Assembly (NCBI GenBank): GCA_032358255.1 | Contig: JAULBX010011099.1 | Span: 434,001-498,000 of the forward strand | Source: Heterotrichella gracilis | Taxonomy: Eukaryota > Sar > Xanthophyceae > Tribonematales > Xanthonemataceae | DNA length: 64,000 nt | Reading direction: 5' to 3' | Shown here: piece by piece, positions 53,901 through 61,870 of the stretch | Layout of the letters: every line of letters starts with the position of its first letter | How positions within the stretch are numbered: the first letter of the stretch is position 1 | Program-made: the position numbers and the translations under genes | The notes under the pieces: model-generated | Told to the model about the DNA's origin: nothing | Databases searched by the model: none | The model's input: only the letters and a program-made list of their open reading frames with translations

Positions 53901-55407
53901 TTTCCGGATTAAAATAAATCAAACCATAAACGGCCATTTTAAAAATGATGGGGCGCAGGTCATTGGCGAGGTACTTAATGTATTTGGCAAAGTCAACTAC
54001 GGTAAACGAAGGTTCTTTATTGTTTTTATTATAAAAATCAATCATTCGGGTGATAGGACTGATAGACTCTCCAATCTTTATTGCTTCAGCTTTATCGCGG
54101 TTATAAAAGTCCATTGATTCAAAATAGGCTTCGCCTTGAAAATTGTTTGGTAAAAAATTGAAGGCTAAAATGGGTTCATCAATTAGCCAAACAATTTGTT
54201 CAAAATACATATCGTATTTGTGAAAGGAATTAAGGATAGGTGTTTTTTGTAAACCGTCATCTCCACGTAAAATGGTTACTTGACGTTTTTCGACTTGATA
54301 AGTGAAACTTAAACCTTGATGGTAAATGGAGTCTTTATCCAAGTAAAATTTAATAACAGCGGGACTCGCCACAATTTTATCTTTGTTCATACCAAAGGCT
54401 TTGGCACTTATTTCTAAAAATTTGACATTGTTGTTTTTAAAAATAATGCGTGCCAAATTAGCACCTGAGCCGGTGCCAACAAACTTGGCTCCTTTCATGC
54501 CAAAGCCACCGTCATAATCCACGTCGGGATAGATGTCGCGAACAATTAGCCGTTTACTATAGGAGTCAAATCGGGGATATGTTTTTTCTCCTGGTTCTGT
54601 TATGATTCGATCGGTTAATTTGCCAAGTTGTGGTTTGTCAAAAAATTGTTTTCCATTAAAGGTGGCGCTATCTGATGTATAATTACCAATTTTACAATCA
54701 ATGGTAAAACGATTAATTGTGGCATATACATCGCTTTCAAGACCGGCTTTTACCCAGCTTACTTTTCCGCCACGTCCAACAAATTTACCATTCACCGGAT
54801 AAAACGTTCCGCCGGTTTCTTCAATGGCAATGCTATCACCGCGTGGATTTGAACCAATCAAGGTGATCTCTTCAAACATAACGACCGGAATTGAATCGTA
54901 AATAAATTTGAAATTAGGCTCGAGGCAGTAATAGGTATAGGAAGGTGTTTTATAAAATACATTATTCTTAAAAAGGTTCTCACTCATCTCTAAAAAATCC
55001 TGCACCCCGCGTAATGATTTTCCTTTTAAAATCTTATCGATACAGATCTGCCAGTTTTGAAAATTCTCTATGCTTTGTTTAGATTGAATGGCGTTGACGA
55101 TGGTATTGAGATAACCAATGAAATAAGGATAAGGTTTCATCCGTTTAGAAAGCATGGTATTCGCCGTTTCCATGGCAATTTCTTTATAATAACCGGCAAT
55201 CACATTTGCCTTCCACAGTTTTTCAAATTCCCGAATATAGTCGGCGGCAGTTTCTTTATTGGCTGAGTTATCCTGAAAGTATTGATTTAAGTCTTTGGTA
55301 AACTTAGTGGTATCTGTTGAAAATTGAGTTAATTTTTGTGCTTTTCCTATAGCGCAGGAAAAAAGGAGGAGAATGAAAACAGAGACTATTTGTTTACGAA
55401 GAAACAT
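50917..55407 (-). CDS. Very large secreted protein of unknown function
   Basis: A 1,496-residue protein with a signal peptide (MFLRKQIVSVFILLLFSCAIGKAQ). After a helical region (about 30-165), most of the length is predicted extended strand with recurring segments rich in Gly, Phe, Lys and Asp, suggesting a long beta-solenoid or repeated beta-sheet scaffold. It ends with a charged acidic tail (GEEEKKEEE). Recurring words are of the form G-x-F-x-G-x-G/D and SATFNGKQFF-like strands. No catalytic motif is recognised. A well-formed promoter lies upstream (55425-55454), and the putative metallopeptidase gene follows. Possible roles are envelope transport scaffold, surface layer or adhesin, but none is supported. 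Confidence 0.75.
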   Translation of the reverse strand: MFLRKQIVSVFILLLFSCAIGKAQKLTQFSTDTTKFTKDLNQYFQDNSANKETAADYIREFEKLWKANVIAGYYKEIAMETANTMLSKRMKPYPYFIGYLNTIVNAIQSKQSIENFQNWQICIDKILKGKSLRGVQDFLEMSENLFKNNVFYKTPSYTYYCLEPNFKFIYDSIPVVMFEEITLIGSNPRGDSIAIEETGGTFYPVNGKFVGRGGKVSWVKAGLESDVYATINRFTIDCKIGNYTSDSATFNGKQFFDKPQLGKLTDRIITEPGEKTYPRFDSYSKRLIVRDIYPDVDYDGGFGMKGAKFVGTGSGANLARIIFKNNNVKFLEISAKAFGMNKDKIVASPAVIKFYLDKDSIYHQGLSFTYQVEKRQVTILRGDDGLQKTPILNSFHKYDMYFEQIVWLIDEPILAFNFLPNNFQGEAYFESMDFYNRDKAEAIKIGESISPITRMIDFYNKNNKEPSFTVVDFAKYIKYLANDLRPIIFKMAVYGLIYFNPETDLITVRQRLFDYADNAKHKHDYDILTLHSVVPGRDNATMNLLNYDISVYGVKQILLSDTQKVFVFPKNGELVLKKNRRFDFSGTVASGKFEFIGKDFVFDYEQFKIDMKTIDSLKIFVEAFEPDVNGNIPFKKVQTLIENVNGELRIDAPKNKSGFGKSPTFPSFKSFKESYAFYDKRSIYKGVYNRDKFYFKLDPFSIDSLDNFRTEGLRFDGTFASASIFPDFKETLVIQKDYSLGFIRQTPEGGFPIYKGKANFDQEIRLSNKGLKGGGLLNFSSSKSKVPDLTFFPDSANGNANTYDVKEGDNPEFPMVHGDTVRLHFMPYEDLLQAFNIKKTFDIYKEKVAFKGRLDLTFKDLVGNGIVEFDKAIMGSEKILFVKRRLFSDTANFKLKAFEEEGFTFSTVNVNAKVDFDTRIGEFVTNGEGSYVKFDKNQYIAFMDRFKWYMDAEDIELGDANKKLVADSSEAGLNLEGPEFISTHPQQDSLRFFAPGAKYNLRKYIIRCMNVPYINVADARVSPIDGNVTIFKNAVMDTLRNSNILANTVTKFHNIRNATTNIYGRRSYLASGEYQYLDENDKPYLLQFKTIQPDATGQTISEGEIPEKDNFNFNDYFSFAGKVYLQATQEFLTFDGGTKIVHNCSRIGKSYLRFTGEINPKEILIPIPKKALDMRGAAVGTGFFYNPDSNNVFSAFLSLQGARSSKEVMEADGLLTYDKETQKYEISNKEKLDEMSLPGNYVSLNTTDCMINSEGSYDLSSELGQIKLKCVGNAVNNSVKDSTNFNLMMVFDFFFESSVLKKMAKDLEVYLGSLNPTPFEGDLFNHGLIELLGKERGDRALSELNLYGNYKRFPDELEKSLVLTDVKMTYNEQVKGYISNGMIGVGNILKTELFRYMNGVIQLKKQRGGDLLDIYLEADANTWYYFTYNRGTMLAVSSNELFNSELAELKAKNKKMNVERGPSYRFDVTNKKKKDQFLSKLKQIGAFGEEEKKEEE

Positions 55408-55424
55408 AGTTAGATTATGATACT

Positions 55425-55454
55425 CAAATATAAAAAATCATTGCAAGTTTCAAA
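55425..55454 (-). promoter_or_regulatory. Promoter of the 1,496-residue protein gene
   Basis: On the minus strand TTTG (55454-55451), 18-nt spacer, then TATATTTG (55432-55425), a full match to the Bacteroidota consensus. It ends 17 nt before the start codon. Confidence 0.65.
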
Positions 55455-55639
55455 GGGTATTTACATGAATATTTGTTTTTTTAAGCCTTTCACCTCAATA
55501 ATCGCCTAATTGAATGAATAATCTTCGTTTTGGAAAAGTATTTAATTTAGTATAGAATTAATTAGGGGGGATTAATTTCGTTAAATAGTTTAATTTTATA
55601 ATGCAAAACAAGAACACTTTAATTTAAAAGAAAAACAAA

Positions 55640-56137
55640 ATGGCCAGTATTCTTTTTATTGAAGAGCAAAAATTCAGACATAATTTACTTTGGACATTTT
55701 TGCTTATAGCACCAATAATTTTTTTTTGCGTGATTTTAGTTTACCAGTTGGCAAGCGGGGACTTGGTTGGAGACCAACCAATGTCAAATCGTTCACTGAT
55801 GATCTTACTTTTTTTTTATGGCGTGCCGGTAGCGATAATTATTTATTATGTTAGATTAACAACCATCATTAGTGATGAAAGCATTTCCTATGGCTGGAAT
55901 ATACCGACTCAAGAATTGAATGTGATCAAATTAGATGAAATAGAAAACTATGAGGTGATTGAATATTCTTTTGTAGGCTGGGGTTATCGTTTGACGCGAA
56001 AATATGGAACGGTTTATAATGTAGATGGTAATAAGGGATTGCAGATAATTACAAAAAGCGGCTCAAAGGTTTTAATAGGAACGCATCACGCGGAGGAACT
56101 GCAGAGGAAGATCGATCTAATACTCACACTTAAGTAA
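55640..56137 (+). CDS. Membrane protein with PH-like C-terminal domain
   Basis: A 165-residue protein with two transmembrane helices (about 17-36 and 52-70) and a C-terminal beta domain beginning TTIISDESISYGWNI, resembling bacterial PH domains of small membrane proteins. WGYRLTRKYGTVYNVDGNKGLQIITKSG is typical of this group. The function is unknown. It converges on dusB across a short 7-bp repeat region. Confidence 0.7.
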   Translation: MASILFIEEQKFRHNLLWTFLLIAPIIFFCVILVYQLASGDLVGDQPMSNRSLMILLFFYGVPVAIIIYYVRLTTIISDESISYGWNIPTQELNVIKLDEIENYEVIEYSFVGWGYRLTRKYGTVYNVDGNKGLQIITKSGSKVLIGTHHAEELQRKIDLILTLK

Positions 56138-56155
56138 TGAGGGGAGTGTGGTGGG

Positions 56156-56194
56156 TAGTTGGCAGTTGGCAGTAAGCAGTAGCAGGAGGCAGTT
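56156..56194. repeat. Degenerate 7-bp repeat (AGTTGGC-like)
   Basis: About five units close to AGTTGGC (AGTTGGC, AGTTGGC, AGTAAGC, AGTAGC, AGGAGGC) follow the stop of the PH-like gene and precede dusB on the other strand. Period matches the array at 34492-34560; the unit sequence differs. Confidence 0.7.
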
Positions 56195-56262
56195 ACATTA
56201 ACTAGCAGCAGTTTTAGGACTGATAAAAAGTAAAACTTAAAAAAATGGTTTATAAAAACAAT

Positions 56263-57252
56263 CTATGAAATAGAAGGTTCGGGAAGGTTGGCGACTTCAT
56301 CCAGTACATCCACAATTTCTTGTGTGCTAGTTAAAGTGACCAATTTTGTGCGCGTTTCTTTGAAGTTTGGAATACCTTTAAAATAATTGGAGTAGTGATT
56401 GCGCATTTCTAATAAACCTAATTTTTCACCTTTCCACTCCACCGATTTAAGCACATGATTCTTGCATACTTCCACTCGGTTTTGCATGGTAGGTTTGGCT
56501 AAGTGTTCACCGGTTTTAAAAAAGTGTTTGATCTCATTAAAGATCCATGGATAACCAATGGCAGCGCGACCAATCATGATGCCATCTACCTGATATTTCG
56601 TTTTATATTCGAGTGCTTTTTCTGGACTATCTATATCGCCATTTCCAAAAATAGGAATGTGAATTTTTGGATTGTGTTTTACTTCGGCAATGTAATTCCA
56701 ATTAGCGGAGCCTTTGTACATTTGGGCGCGCGTTCGGCCATGAATGGTGAGTGCCTTCACGCCAATATCCTGCAAGCGCTCAGCCACTTCTTGTATATTA
56801 ATGGATGAATCATCCCAACCTAAACGTGTTTTTACAGTAACCGGCAAAGTGGTACTTTTAATAACGGCTTTTGTTAAGCGTACCATCAGGTCTACGTCTT
56901 TTAACACTCCGGCACCGGCGCCTTTGCAAACCACTTTTTTTACCGGACAACCGAAGTTTATATCCAATAGATCGGGATTAGTAGCATCTACAATTTTTGC
57001 GGAGAGTGCCATGGCTTCTTCATCACCGCCAAATATTTGAATGCCAATGGGGCGTTCGTAATCGAAAATATCGAGTTTTTTACGACTTTTGATGGCATCC
57101 CGAATAAGACCTTCGCTGCTGATAAATTCAGTATACATCAAATCGGCACCATGTTGTTTACAACCGTAGCGAAATGGAGGGTCACTCACATCTTCCATTG
57201 GGGCAAGGAGGAGCGGGAATTCCGGAAGTTCTATGTTTCCTATTTTGATCAA
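56263..57252 (-). CDS. dusB: tRNA-dihydrouridine synthase
   Basis: A 329-residue flavoenzyme that reduces uridine to dihydrouridine in the D-loop of tRNAs. The FMN-binding N-terminus reads FPLLLAPMEDVSDPPFR. The catalytic cysteine lies in DINFGCPVKKVVCKGAGAGVLKD, VKTRLGWD follows, then the phosphate-binding GNGDIDSPEKA and IGRAAIGYPWIF. Both Cys and Lys of the active site are present. The start is TTG at 57252; the next ATG is residue 19 and would delete the conserved N-terminus. The box TATCTTTG ends 4 nt upstream, so the mRNA may be nearly leaderless. Confidence 0.95.
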   Translation of the reverse strand: MIKIGNIELPEFPLLLAPMEDVSDPPFRYGCKQHGADLMYTEFISSEGLIRDAIKSRKKLDIFDYERPIGIQIFGGDEEAMALSAKIVDATNPDLLDINFGCPVKKVVCKGAGAGVLKDVDLMVRLTKAVIKSTTLPVTVKTRLGWDDSSINIQEVAERLQDIGVKALTIHGRTRAQMYKGSANWNYIAEVKHNPKIHIPIFGNGDIDSPEKALEYKTKYQVDGIMIGRAAIGYPWIFNEIKHFFKTGEHLAKPTMQNRVEVCKNHVLKSVEWKGEKLGLLEMRNHYSNYFKGIPNFKETRTKLVTLTSTQEIVDVLDEVANLPEPSIS

Positions 57253-57256
57253 GGTG

Positions 57257-57264
57257 CAAAGATA
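57257..57264 (-). promoter_or_regulatory. Probable -7 box of dusB
   Basis: TATCTTTG on the minus strand ends only 4 nt before the TTG start of dusB. A -7 box so close implies a leaderless or near-leaderless transcript. No TTG -33 element is seen. Confidence 0.45.
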
Positions 57265-57353
57265 GTCAAAAAAGAGGAATATCTTTTAGCAGGAGCCGCT
57301 TTCGAAAACCTTTATTAAGGGCTATATTTAGCTAAATAATTAAAAAAAAACTC

Positions 57354-58043
57354 ATGAAGTATGTGATTGTTTTGCTTTGTTTCCTCATTGTTTGGAGCTG
57401 TGAAAAAAAGAAAGAAACGGTTGACGAAAGCCCTGCCACAAGCACAACAACAGGAGCTGTTCCAACACCTACCATCATTTCAAACACAGCAGAGTTTGAG
57501 GGGAATGCCACCGATTATAATTACGCTTATGCCAGTGCGCGGTTTTATTCAGCAGATAAAAACCCTATCACCGTTAATTCTGTTAAGATCAATGGAAGTT
57601 TAATGGGGATCTATACCAATAATGAATACCGCTATGCATTGGCGAGTAGCACCTATACCAGTGCCGTCAATTGGGTGGTTTCATCAGGCGTATCGTATAT
57701 TCCGGACACCAGTTTTATGTCGCCAACCTTTCCAAAAATTGGCTATCAAAAAGACATCACCAGAATCTATGACAAGAGTCTTGATTTTGTAATTGCAGTA
57801 GATGTGAGCGAATGTGATAGTCTGTTTTTTACCTTAGGAGAGGTGCTGAAAAAAATTCCGGGCAAAAGCGGAATTACTTCTATTACCTATACACCAGCAG
57901 ATAAGGTGAAGTATAGCGTGACAGATAGCACGGAGGTGGATGTGAAGGTGGTAACGGCCAATTATAGTCTTTTTAACGTGAGAGGAAAAAAGTGGCGAAG
58001 TGTTTCGCAATCCAGATCACTCTCGCATTATAAGTATAAATAA
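57354..58043 (+). CDS. Lipoprotein of unknown function
   Basis: A 229-residue lipoprotein. The signal peptide MKYVIVLLCFLIVWSCEKKKE ends in a lipobox-like VWSC. A Thr/Ser/Pro-rich linker follows (VDESPATSTTTGAVPTP), then a probable all-beta domain with VNWVVSSGVSYIPD and SECDSLFFTLGEV. It resembles the lipoprotein at 26059-26760 in architecture and pattern. The 132-nt gap that follows (58044-58175) shows no gene. Confidence 0.75.
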   Translation: MKYVIVLLCFLIVWSCEKKKETVDESPATSTTTGAVPTPTIISNTAEFEGNATDYNYAYASARFYSADKNPITVNSVKINGSLMGIYTNNEYRYALASSTYTSAVNWVVSSGVSYIPDTSFMSPTFPKIGYQKDITRIYDKSLDFVIAVDVSECDSLFFTLGEVLKKIPGKSGITSITYTPADKVKYSVTDSTEVDVKVVTANYSLFNVRGKKWRSVSQSRSLSHYKYK

Positions 58044-58175
58044 ATTTTTATACCACTCAGACACTAAGAGCACGTAGGTACACTAAGATTTTTAAATTAC
58101 ACTTTGGCTCGCTTGGCGCATCGGGCTCAGGCAAGTTAGCATGCTTTAAGGACAGATAAGAAAAATCAATATAGA

Positions 58176-58772
58176 TTAATGATTATACGCTTCTCCCAAT
58201 AAGGGCAAGGTTTCGGGCTTTAACAGATTGATTCGGCCAAGAGCAAGGCCAATAAAAATGGTTTCAGTAAGATGATGTGGTTTTTTGTGAAGTTTAAAAT
58301 CTTTAGGAACAACCGAAATGCTAAAATTGACTTTATAATTATCATAGTTGTTGCCAATATTGCTGGCGCTCGTAATACTGTTCTCACTGGAGTACAGACT
58401 CAGTTCAACGATCTGATCGAGCCATATCCCATTTAAATAAGTTTGCCCTTTTAAGGTGAAATTTTTTTGTTGATTGTTACTGAGTCCTAAAAAGTTTTCC
58501 GGAGGGAAGGGAGCTTTGTAATAAAGAGCGGTTTCAGAAAGATCGTCCAGCCAATTGTCCAACGAATCTTCGCCTGTTTTAAAGTTATTAAAATCTACTT
58601 TGAGGTAAAGACTGTTTTTATTTTCATCATAAAAGAGCAAGCTGGAGTTGCTGATAGAAGCACATTCCAATTTATTGATGCAGGTGCGGATGTAAGTGTT
58701 GGAAGAAATAATTTGAGCCTTGTGAAGGAGGCTAATAAGGCTTAAGCCAAGGATGATCAACACTTTTTTCAT
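58176..58772 (-). CDS. Secreted protein, YceI-like pattern
   Basis: A 198-residue protein with a signal peptide (MKKVLIILGLSLISLLHKAQ). The segment from NFTLKGQTYLNGIWLDQIVELSLY and YKVNFSISVVPKDFKL has the alternating strands of small periplasmic lipocalin-like proteins such as YceI, but the match is weak. The start at ATG 58772 is preferred to GTG 58805, which overlaps the upstream stop; the box TACATTTG at 58790-58797 lies between them. Confidence 0.62.
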   Translation of the reverse strand: MKKVLIILGLSLISLLHKAQIISSNTYIRTCINKLECASISNSSLLFYDENKNSLYLKVDFNNFKTGEDSLDNWLDDLSETALYYKAPFPPENFLGLSNNQQKNFTLKGQTYLNGIWLDQIVELSLYSSENSITSASNIGNNYDNYKVNFSISVVPKDFKLHKKPHHLTETIFIGLALGRINLLKPETLPLLGEAYNH

Positions 58773-58789
58773 GATTCTTTTTTTTACAG

Positions 58790-58797
58790 CAAATGTA
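58790..58797 (-). promoter_or_regulatory. Probable -7 box for the YceI-like gene
   Basis: TACATTTG on the minus strand ends 17 nt before ATG 58772 and lies downstream of the alternative GTG at 58805. A TTTG sits 22 nt upstream, longer than the usual spacing. Confidence 0.45.
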
Positions 58798-58801
58798 TTT
58801 C

Positions 58802-59863
58802 TCACACTTTTTTTCGGTTCAAACTTAAGGCTTTGAGCATCCAGGTTGGTAGTGCTTTTTCAGGTGCCCGTTTTCTAAGATCTAAATACCAGCCAAATTT
58901 TTTCATGATCGGGATCTTTTTTGTTTCTACAAACTCGATCAAGGCTCCATCCGGATCTTCAATGTAAGTAAAATGACCGGCAGCTTCTCCCATTTCAAAT
59001 CCTGCTCCACCATCAACAGTAAAGGGATGTCCGGCCGACTCACACTTCAATTTAAGGGCTTCCATGTTTTTAATATCGAAACATAAATGAATAAATCCTA
59101 AGTCTCCCCAAAATCTGTTTTCGAAAATTTTACGAGGGTTGGTATTTATGGTTTCTACCAATTCAATGTAACTGTTTCCAAATAAGGGAGCAAAAGGACC
59201 CTTGCGTTTCTGACTGTGTGTAAGAATGGCTCGTTTGGTTTTGACAGCACCGCCGTTTAGAACAGAAAGATCGCTGTAGGTATCTTCGCCTTTATAGAGA
59301 ACCGAATCGTAACCCAAAATATCGGAGTAAAACTGAATCGATCGTTCTAAATTGCTGACTCCAAAAATGGCACCAACCGGACCGCCGGTATGTTTGAGGC
59401 CTTTTGAAAACCAAACAGTATCTTCAATCACTTCAAATAAATTTCCAAAAGGATCTTCCAGAAAAAAGTGTTTTTTACCGAGTGGATTTTCGGAAATGGT
59501 GCCTAATAATTTTACGTTTTGTGATTTTAAAAAGGCGTAAGTTTCATTGACATTATCTGTTTTTATTTTCGCGCAAAAAATACCCAGATCTCCAAGAGCC
59601 GGTGTAAACGCCGGTGGCTGAGGCGTTCTGCTGGTATACTGCCAGATCTCAAAGCCACCACCACCTTTGATGTTAATAGCTAAAATGGCGTGTCGTTTTT
59701 GTGGTTTACCTCCGGTATATGGCAGCATTAAGGCCGCCTCCGCCGCTTCTTCAAAAATGGGAATATCCATTCCGAAATGACGGTTATACCACTTAAATCC
59801 TTCGTGTACGTTGGCTACTCCAATGCCTACTTGTTGAATGCCTGAAATAATATACTTGTTCAT
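58802..59863 (-). CDS. VOC-family protein with two glyoxalase-fold domains
   Basis: A 353-residue protein with two vicinal-oxygen-chelate domains, at about 7-135 (IQQVGIGVANVHEGFKWYNRHFGM ... FFLEDPFGNLFEVIED) and 160-315 (GAIFGVSNLERSIQFYSDILGY ... FTYIEDPDGALIEFVE). The His/Glu metal-ligand positions typical of VOC dioxygenases are partly visible (HFTYIEDPDGALIEFVE). It could be an extradiol-type dioxygenase, glyoxalase or resistance protein; the substrate cannot be told. The last 33 nt overlap or abut the YceI-like gene. Confidence 0.8.
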   Translation of the reverse strand: MNKYIISGIQQVGIGVANVHEGFKWYNRHFGMDIPIFEEAAEAALMLPYTGGKPQKRHAILAINIKGGGGFEIWQYTSRTPQPPAFTPALGDLGIFCAKIKTDNVNETYAFLKSQNVKLLGTISENPLGKKHFFLEDPFGNLFEVIEDTVWFSKGLKHTGGPVGAIFGVSNLERSIQFYSDILGYDSVLYKGEDTYSDLSVLNGGAVKTKRAILTHSQKRKGPFAPLFGNSYIELVETINTNPRKIFENRFWGDLGFIHLCFDIKNMEALKLKCESAGHPFTVDGGAGFEMGEAAGHFTYIEDPDGALIEFVETKKIPIMKKFGWYLDLRKRAPEKALPTWMLKALSLNRKKV

Positions 59864-59895
59864 GATGGTACAAATATATTATTTAAAAATAAGAA

Positions 59896-61764
59896 TCAAT
59901 GGATGATGATTTTCTCGTTGAAGGTGCCATAGCTTGTAGACACTATCAGGGAATAAATGCCGGACGAAAGTTTGTTTGATAGATCTAACACTAGTTTGGC
60001 ATCTGAATTGGTGGTTCCATTTAATTGAAGAAGCAATTGTCCTTTAGAATCATAAACCTTAATTTGCAAAGGTTCAAACCGATGATTTTGAAAGTGTAAG
60101 GTAAAGTTTCCTTCAGAGGGATTTGGATATACGCTTAATTGTTCTTGTTTGTTTTTAATTTGAACGGAAACCAATTTTGAATACGAGGTTTTGCCGTCAA
60201 AATCACTTTGTTTTAAGCGGTAATAAGAGATTCCTTTATATGGCTTTTCGTCGGTTTGATTGTATTGAATTATTTTTTGACTAGTGCCTGCTCCTTTTGT
60301 TTCTTTCACAAATTCAAAGTTATTTCCATCTATTGAGCGCTCAACAGTAAATTTGGCATTGTTTTTTTCACTCGCAGTGACCCAAGAAACAACTACTACC
60401 TCATCTTCGGAAAAAACTGAAAATGAAATTAACTCAATGGGTAAAGGACTGGCATTAAAATTTTTTGTTCCCAAGGTATAATAACCGTCGGCACTAAGAG
60501 TAATGGCATTAAAAAGAATTCTGTCGCCACTAATCGAAGAGGCAGTGCTTACTTCGGTCCAATTGCCGGTTTGAGCGGCGCGATACAAGAGTACATAATT
60601 GGCAGTAGTTCCTAAAGTAAAGGTGCCCATGCCGCCATCACTCATATCAAATTCGATATTGGTGGTAATGTTCGTTGAACTATTTGTCACATCGATGTAC
60701 CAGACCCTTTGCCATCGCGCTAAAGCTGAACCCGTCATTCCACCTACATCACTTGTAATGGTCGTGTTAGTGGGTAAGGCATGACCGGCAAGAATGTAAT
60801 CGCCATTATCTAATCCGGATGTTGCCACAAGTGTTATTCCACCGGAAACAGAGGCTGAAAAAGAAGTATTGCTGCCTGTTGATTCCTGACCGATGCCGGC
60901 AACCTCTCTGTCGTAATCACCGTTTACTGCATCATCTCCGAGGTATTTATCATTGCTGCTTAAACTGATGTTGTATTTTGCAGATAAGTAATTATCTACA
61001 ATAATTCGAGAGGCATCATTCAGTGACTCTCTATAAATAATGATTTCGGCCAGATATCCACCAAAAGGTCTGGAATCGCTGGCATCGGTAGAACCAATAA
61101 TTAAGGGAGAAGGATTGTCGGGTATAAATGTATTTGTTTCAGAAGCGGTAACATTTAAACTTCCTGAAATGTAGGTACGGCAGCGCGAGGCGAAAGCCGC
61201 ATTGCCATCAAAAAATTGATCAATAATATAGTTGGTATTAGCAGAAAATGTAGCAGCAGTATTGTAACGGTTGTTGTTTGTTTGAATGTCGGTGTAAAAT
61301 AAACTACCGGTAAAAAAAAATTGCATAAACGATTGGTCAACAGCAACAGCGGTTCGTTTAGAAAGGATAGATCGGGCATTATTATCCACATTTTGGGGAC
61401 GAGTCACCATAAAAAAACTTAAACCGGCCGTGTTATCTAACAAAGGAGAGTCGGGCCCAATCAATTTATCATTTAGGCTGGCTCCGTTTACATTGTCAAA
61501 CTGTATTGCCGGAAAGCCATTGAGCACATTGGTTGCAAACGAAGGTTGTTGTGCAGTAACGGTTTGAGAAGTGTTTACGGCATTGCCTGATTGATCGTTC
61601 CAGAATGAAATGGCCGTGTTATTTGTGCTGGAAGAAGTTCCGGCATCTGCCTTTAACCATAACGCGTTATTTGTGCTGCTGCCAACACCTGCAGGTCCTG
61701 TTTGCGCCTTAAGAGAAACAGAAATCAAACAACAAACAGCGACAATTTTTAAATTAAGGCACAT
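59896..61764 (-). CDS. T9SS-sorted surface protein with LamG-like domain
   Basis: A 622-residue secreted protein. Signal peptide (ending LKAQ), then a concanavalin/LamG-like beta domain (about 30-275: LWLKADAG ... FFMVTRPQNVDNNARSILSK ... PFGGYLAEIIIYRESLNDASR). A domain at about 280-440 follows (YDREVAGIGQESTGSN ... WYIDVTNSSTNITTNIEFDMSD). Then a fibronectin-like module (LPIELISFSVFSEDEVVVVSWVTASEKNNAKFTVERSIDG) and the type A sorting domain beginning LSVYPNPSEGNFTLHF. The family is common in Bacteroidota. It should be exported through the Por (T9SS) system; ligands are unknown. Confidence 0.87.
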   Translation of the reverse strand: MCLNLKIVAVCCLISVSLKAQTGPAGVGSSTNNALWLKADAGTSSSTNNTAISFWNDQSGNAVNTSQTVTAQQPSFATNVLNGFPAIQFDNVNGASLNDKLIGPDSPLLDNTAGLSFFMVTRPQNVDNNARSILSKRTAVAVDQSFMQFFFTGSLFYTDIQTNNNRYNTAATFSANTNYIIDQFFDGNAAFASRCRTYISGSLNVTASETNTFIPDNPSPLIIGSTDASDSRPFGGYLAEIIIYRESLNDASRIIVDNYLSAKYNISLSSNDKYLGDDAVNGDYDREVAGIGQESTGSNTSFSASVSGGITLVATSGLDNGDYILAGHALPTNTTITSDVGGMTGSALARWQRVWYIDVTNSSTNITTNIEFDMSDGGMGTFTLGTTANYVLLYRAAQTGNWTEVSTASSISGDRILFNAITLSADGYYTLGTKNFNASPLPIELISFSVFSEDEVVVVSWVTASEKNNAKFTVERSIDGNNFEFVKETKGAGTSQKIIQYNQTDEKPYKGISYYRLKQSDFDGKTSYSKLVSVQIKNKQEQLSVYPNPSEGNFTLHFQNHRFEPLQIKVYDSKGQLLLQLNGTTNSDAKLVLDLSNKLSSGIYSLIVSTSYGTFNEKIIIH

Positions 61765-61870
61765 TTACTTAAAGGTGAACCCTGCTTTTATTAAAACAAA
61801 AAGGTTTAACACCGGCAACTAAGTTACACAATGTGCTACATTAACAAAACGGATGAAAACAAAGAATAGA

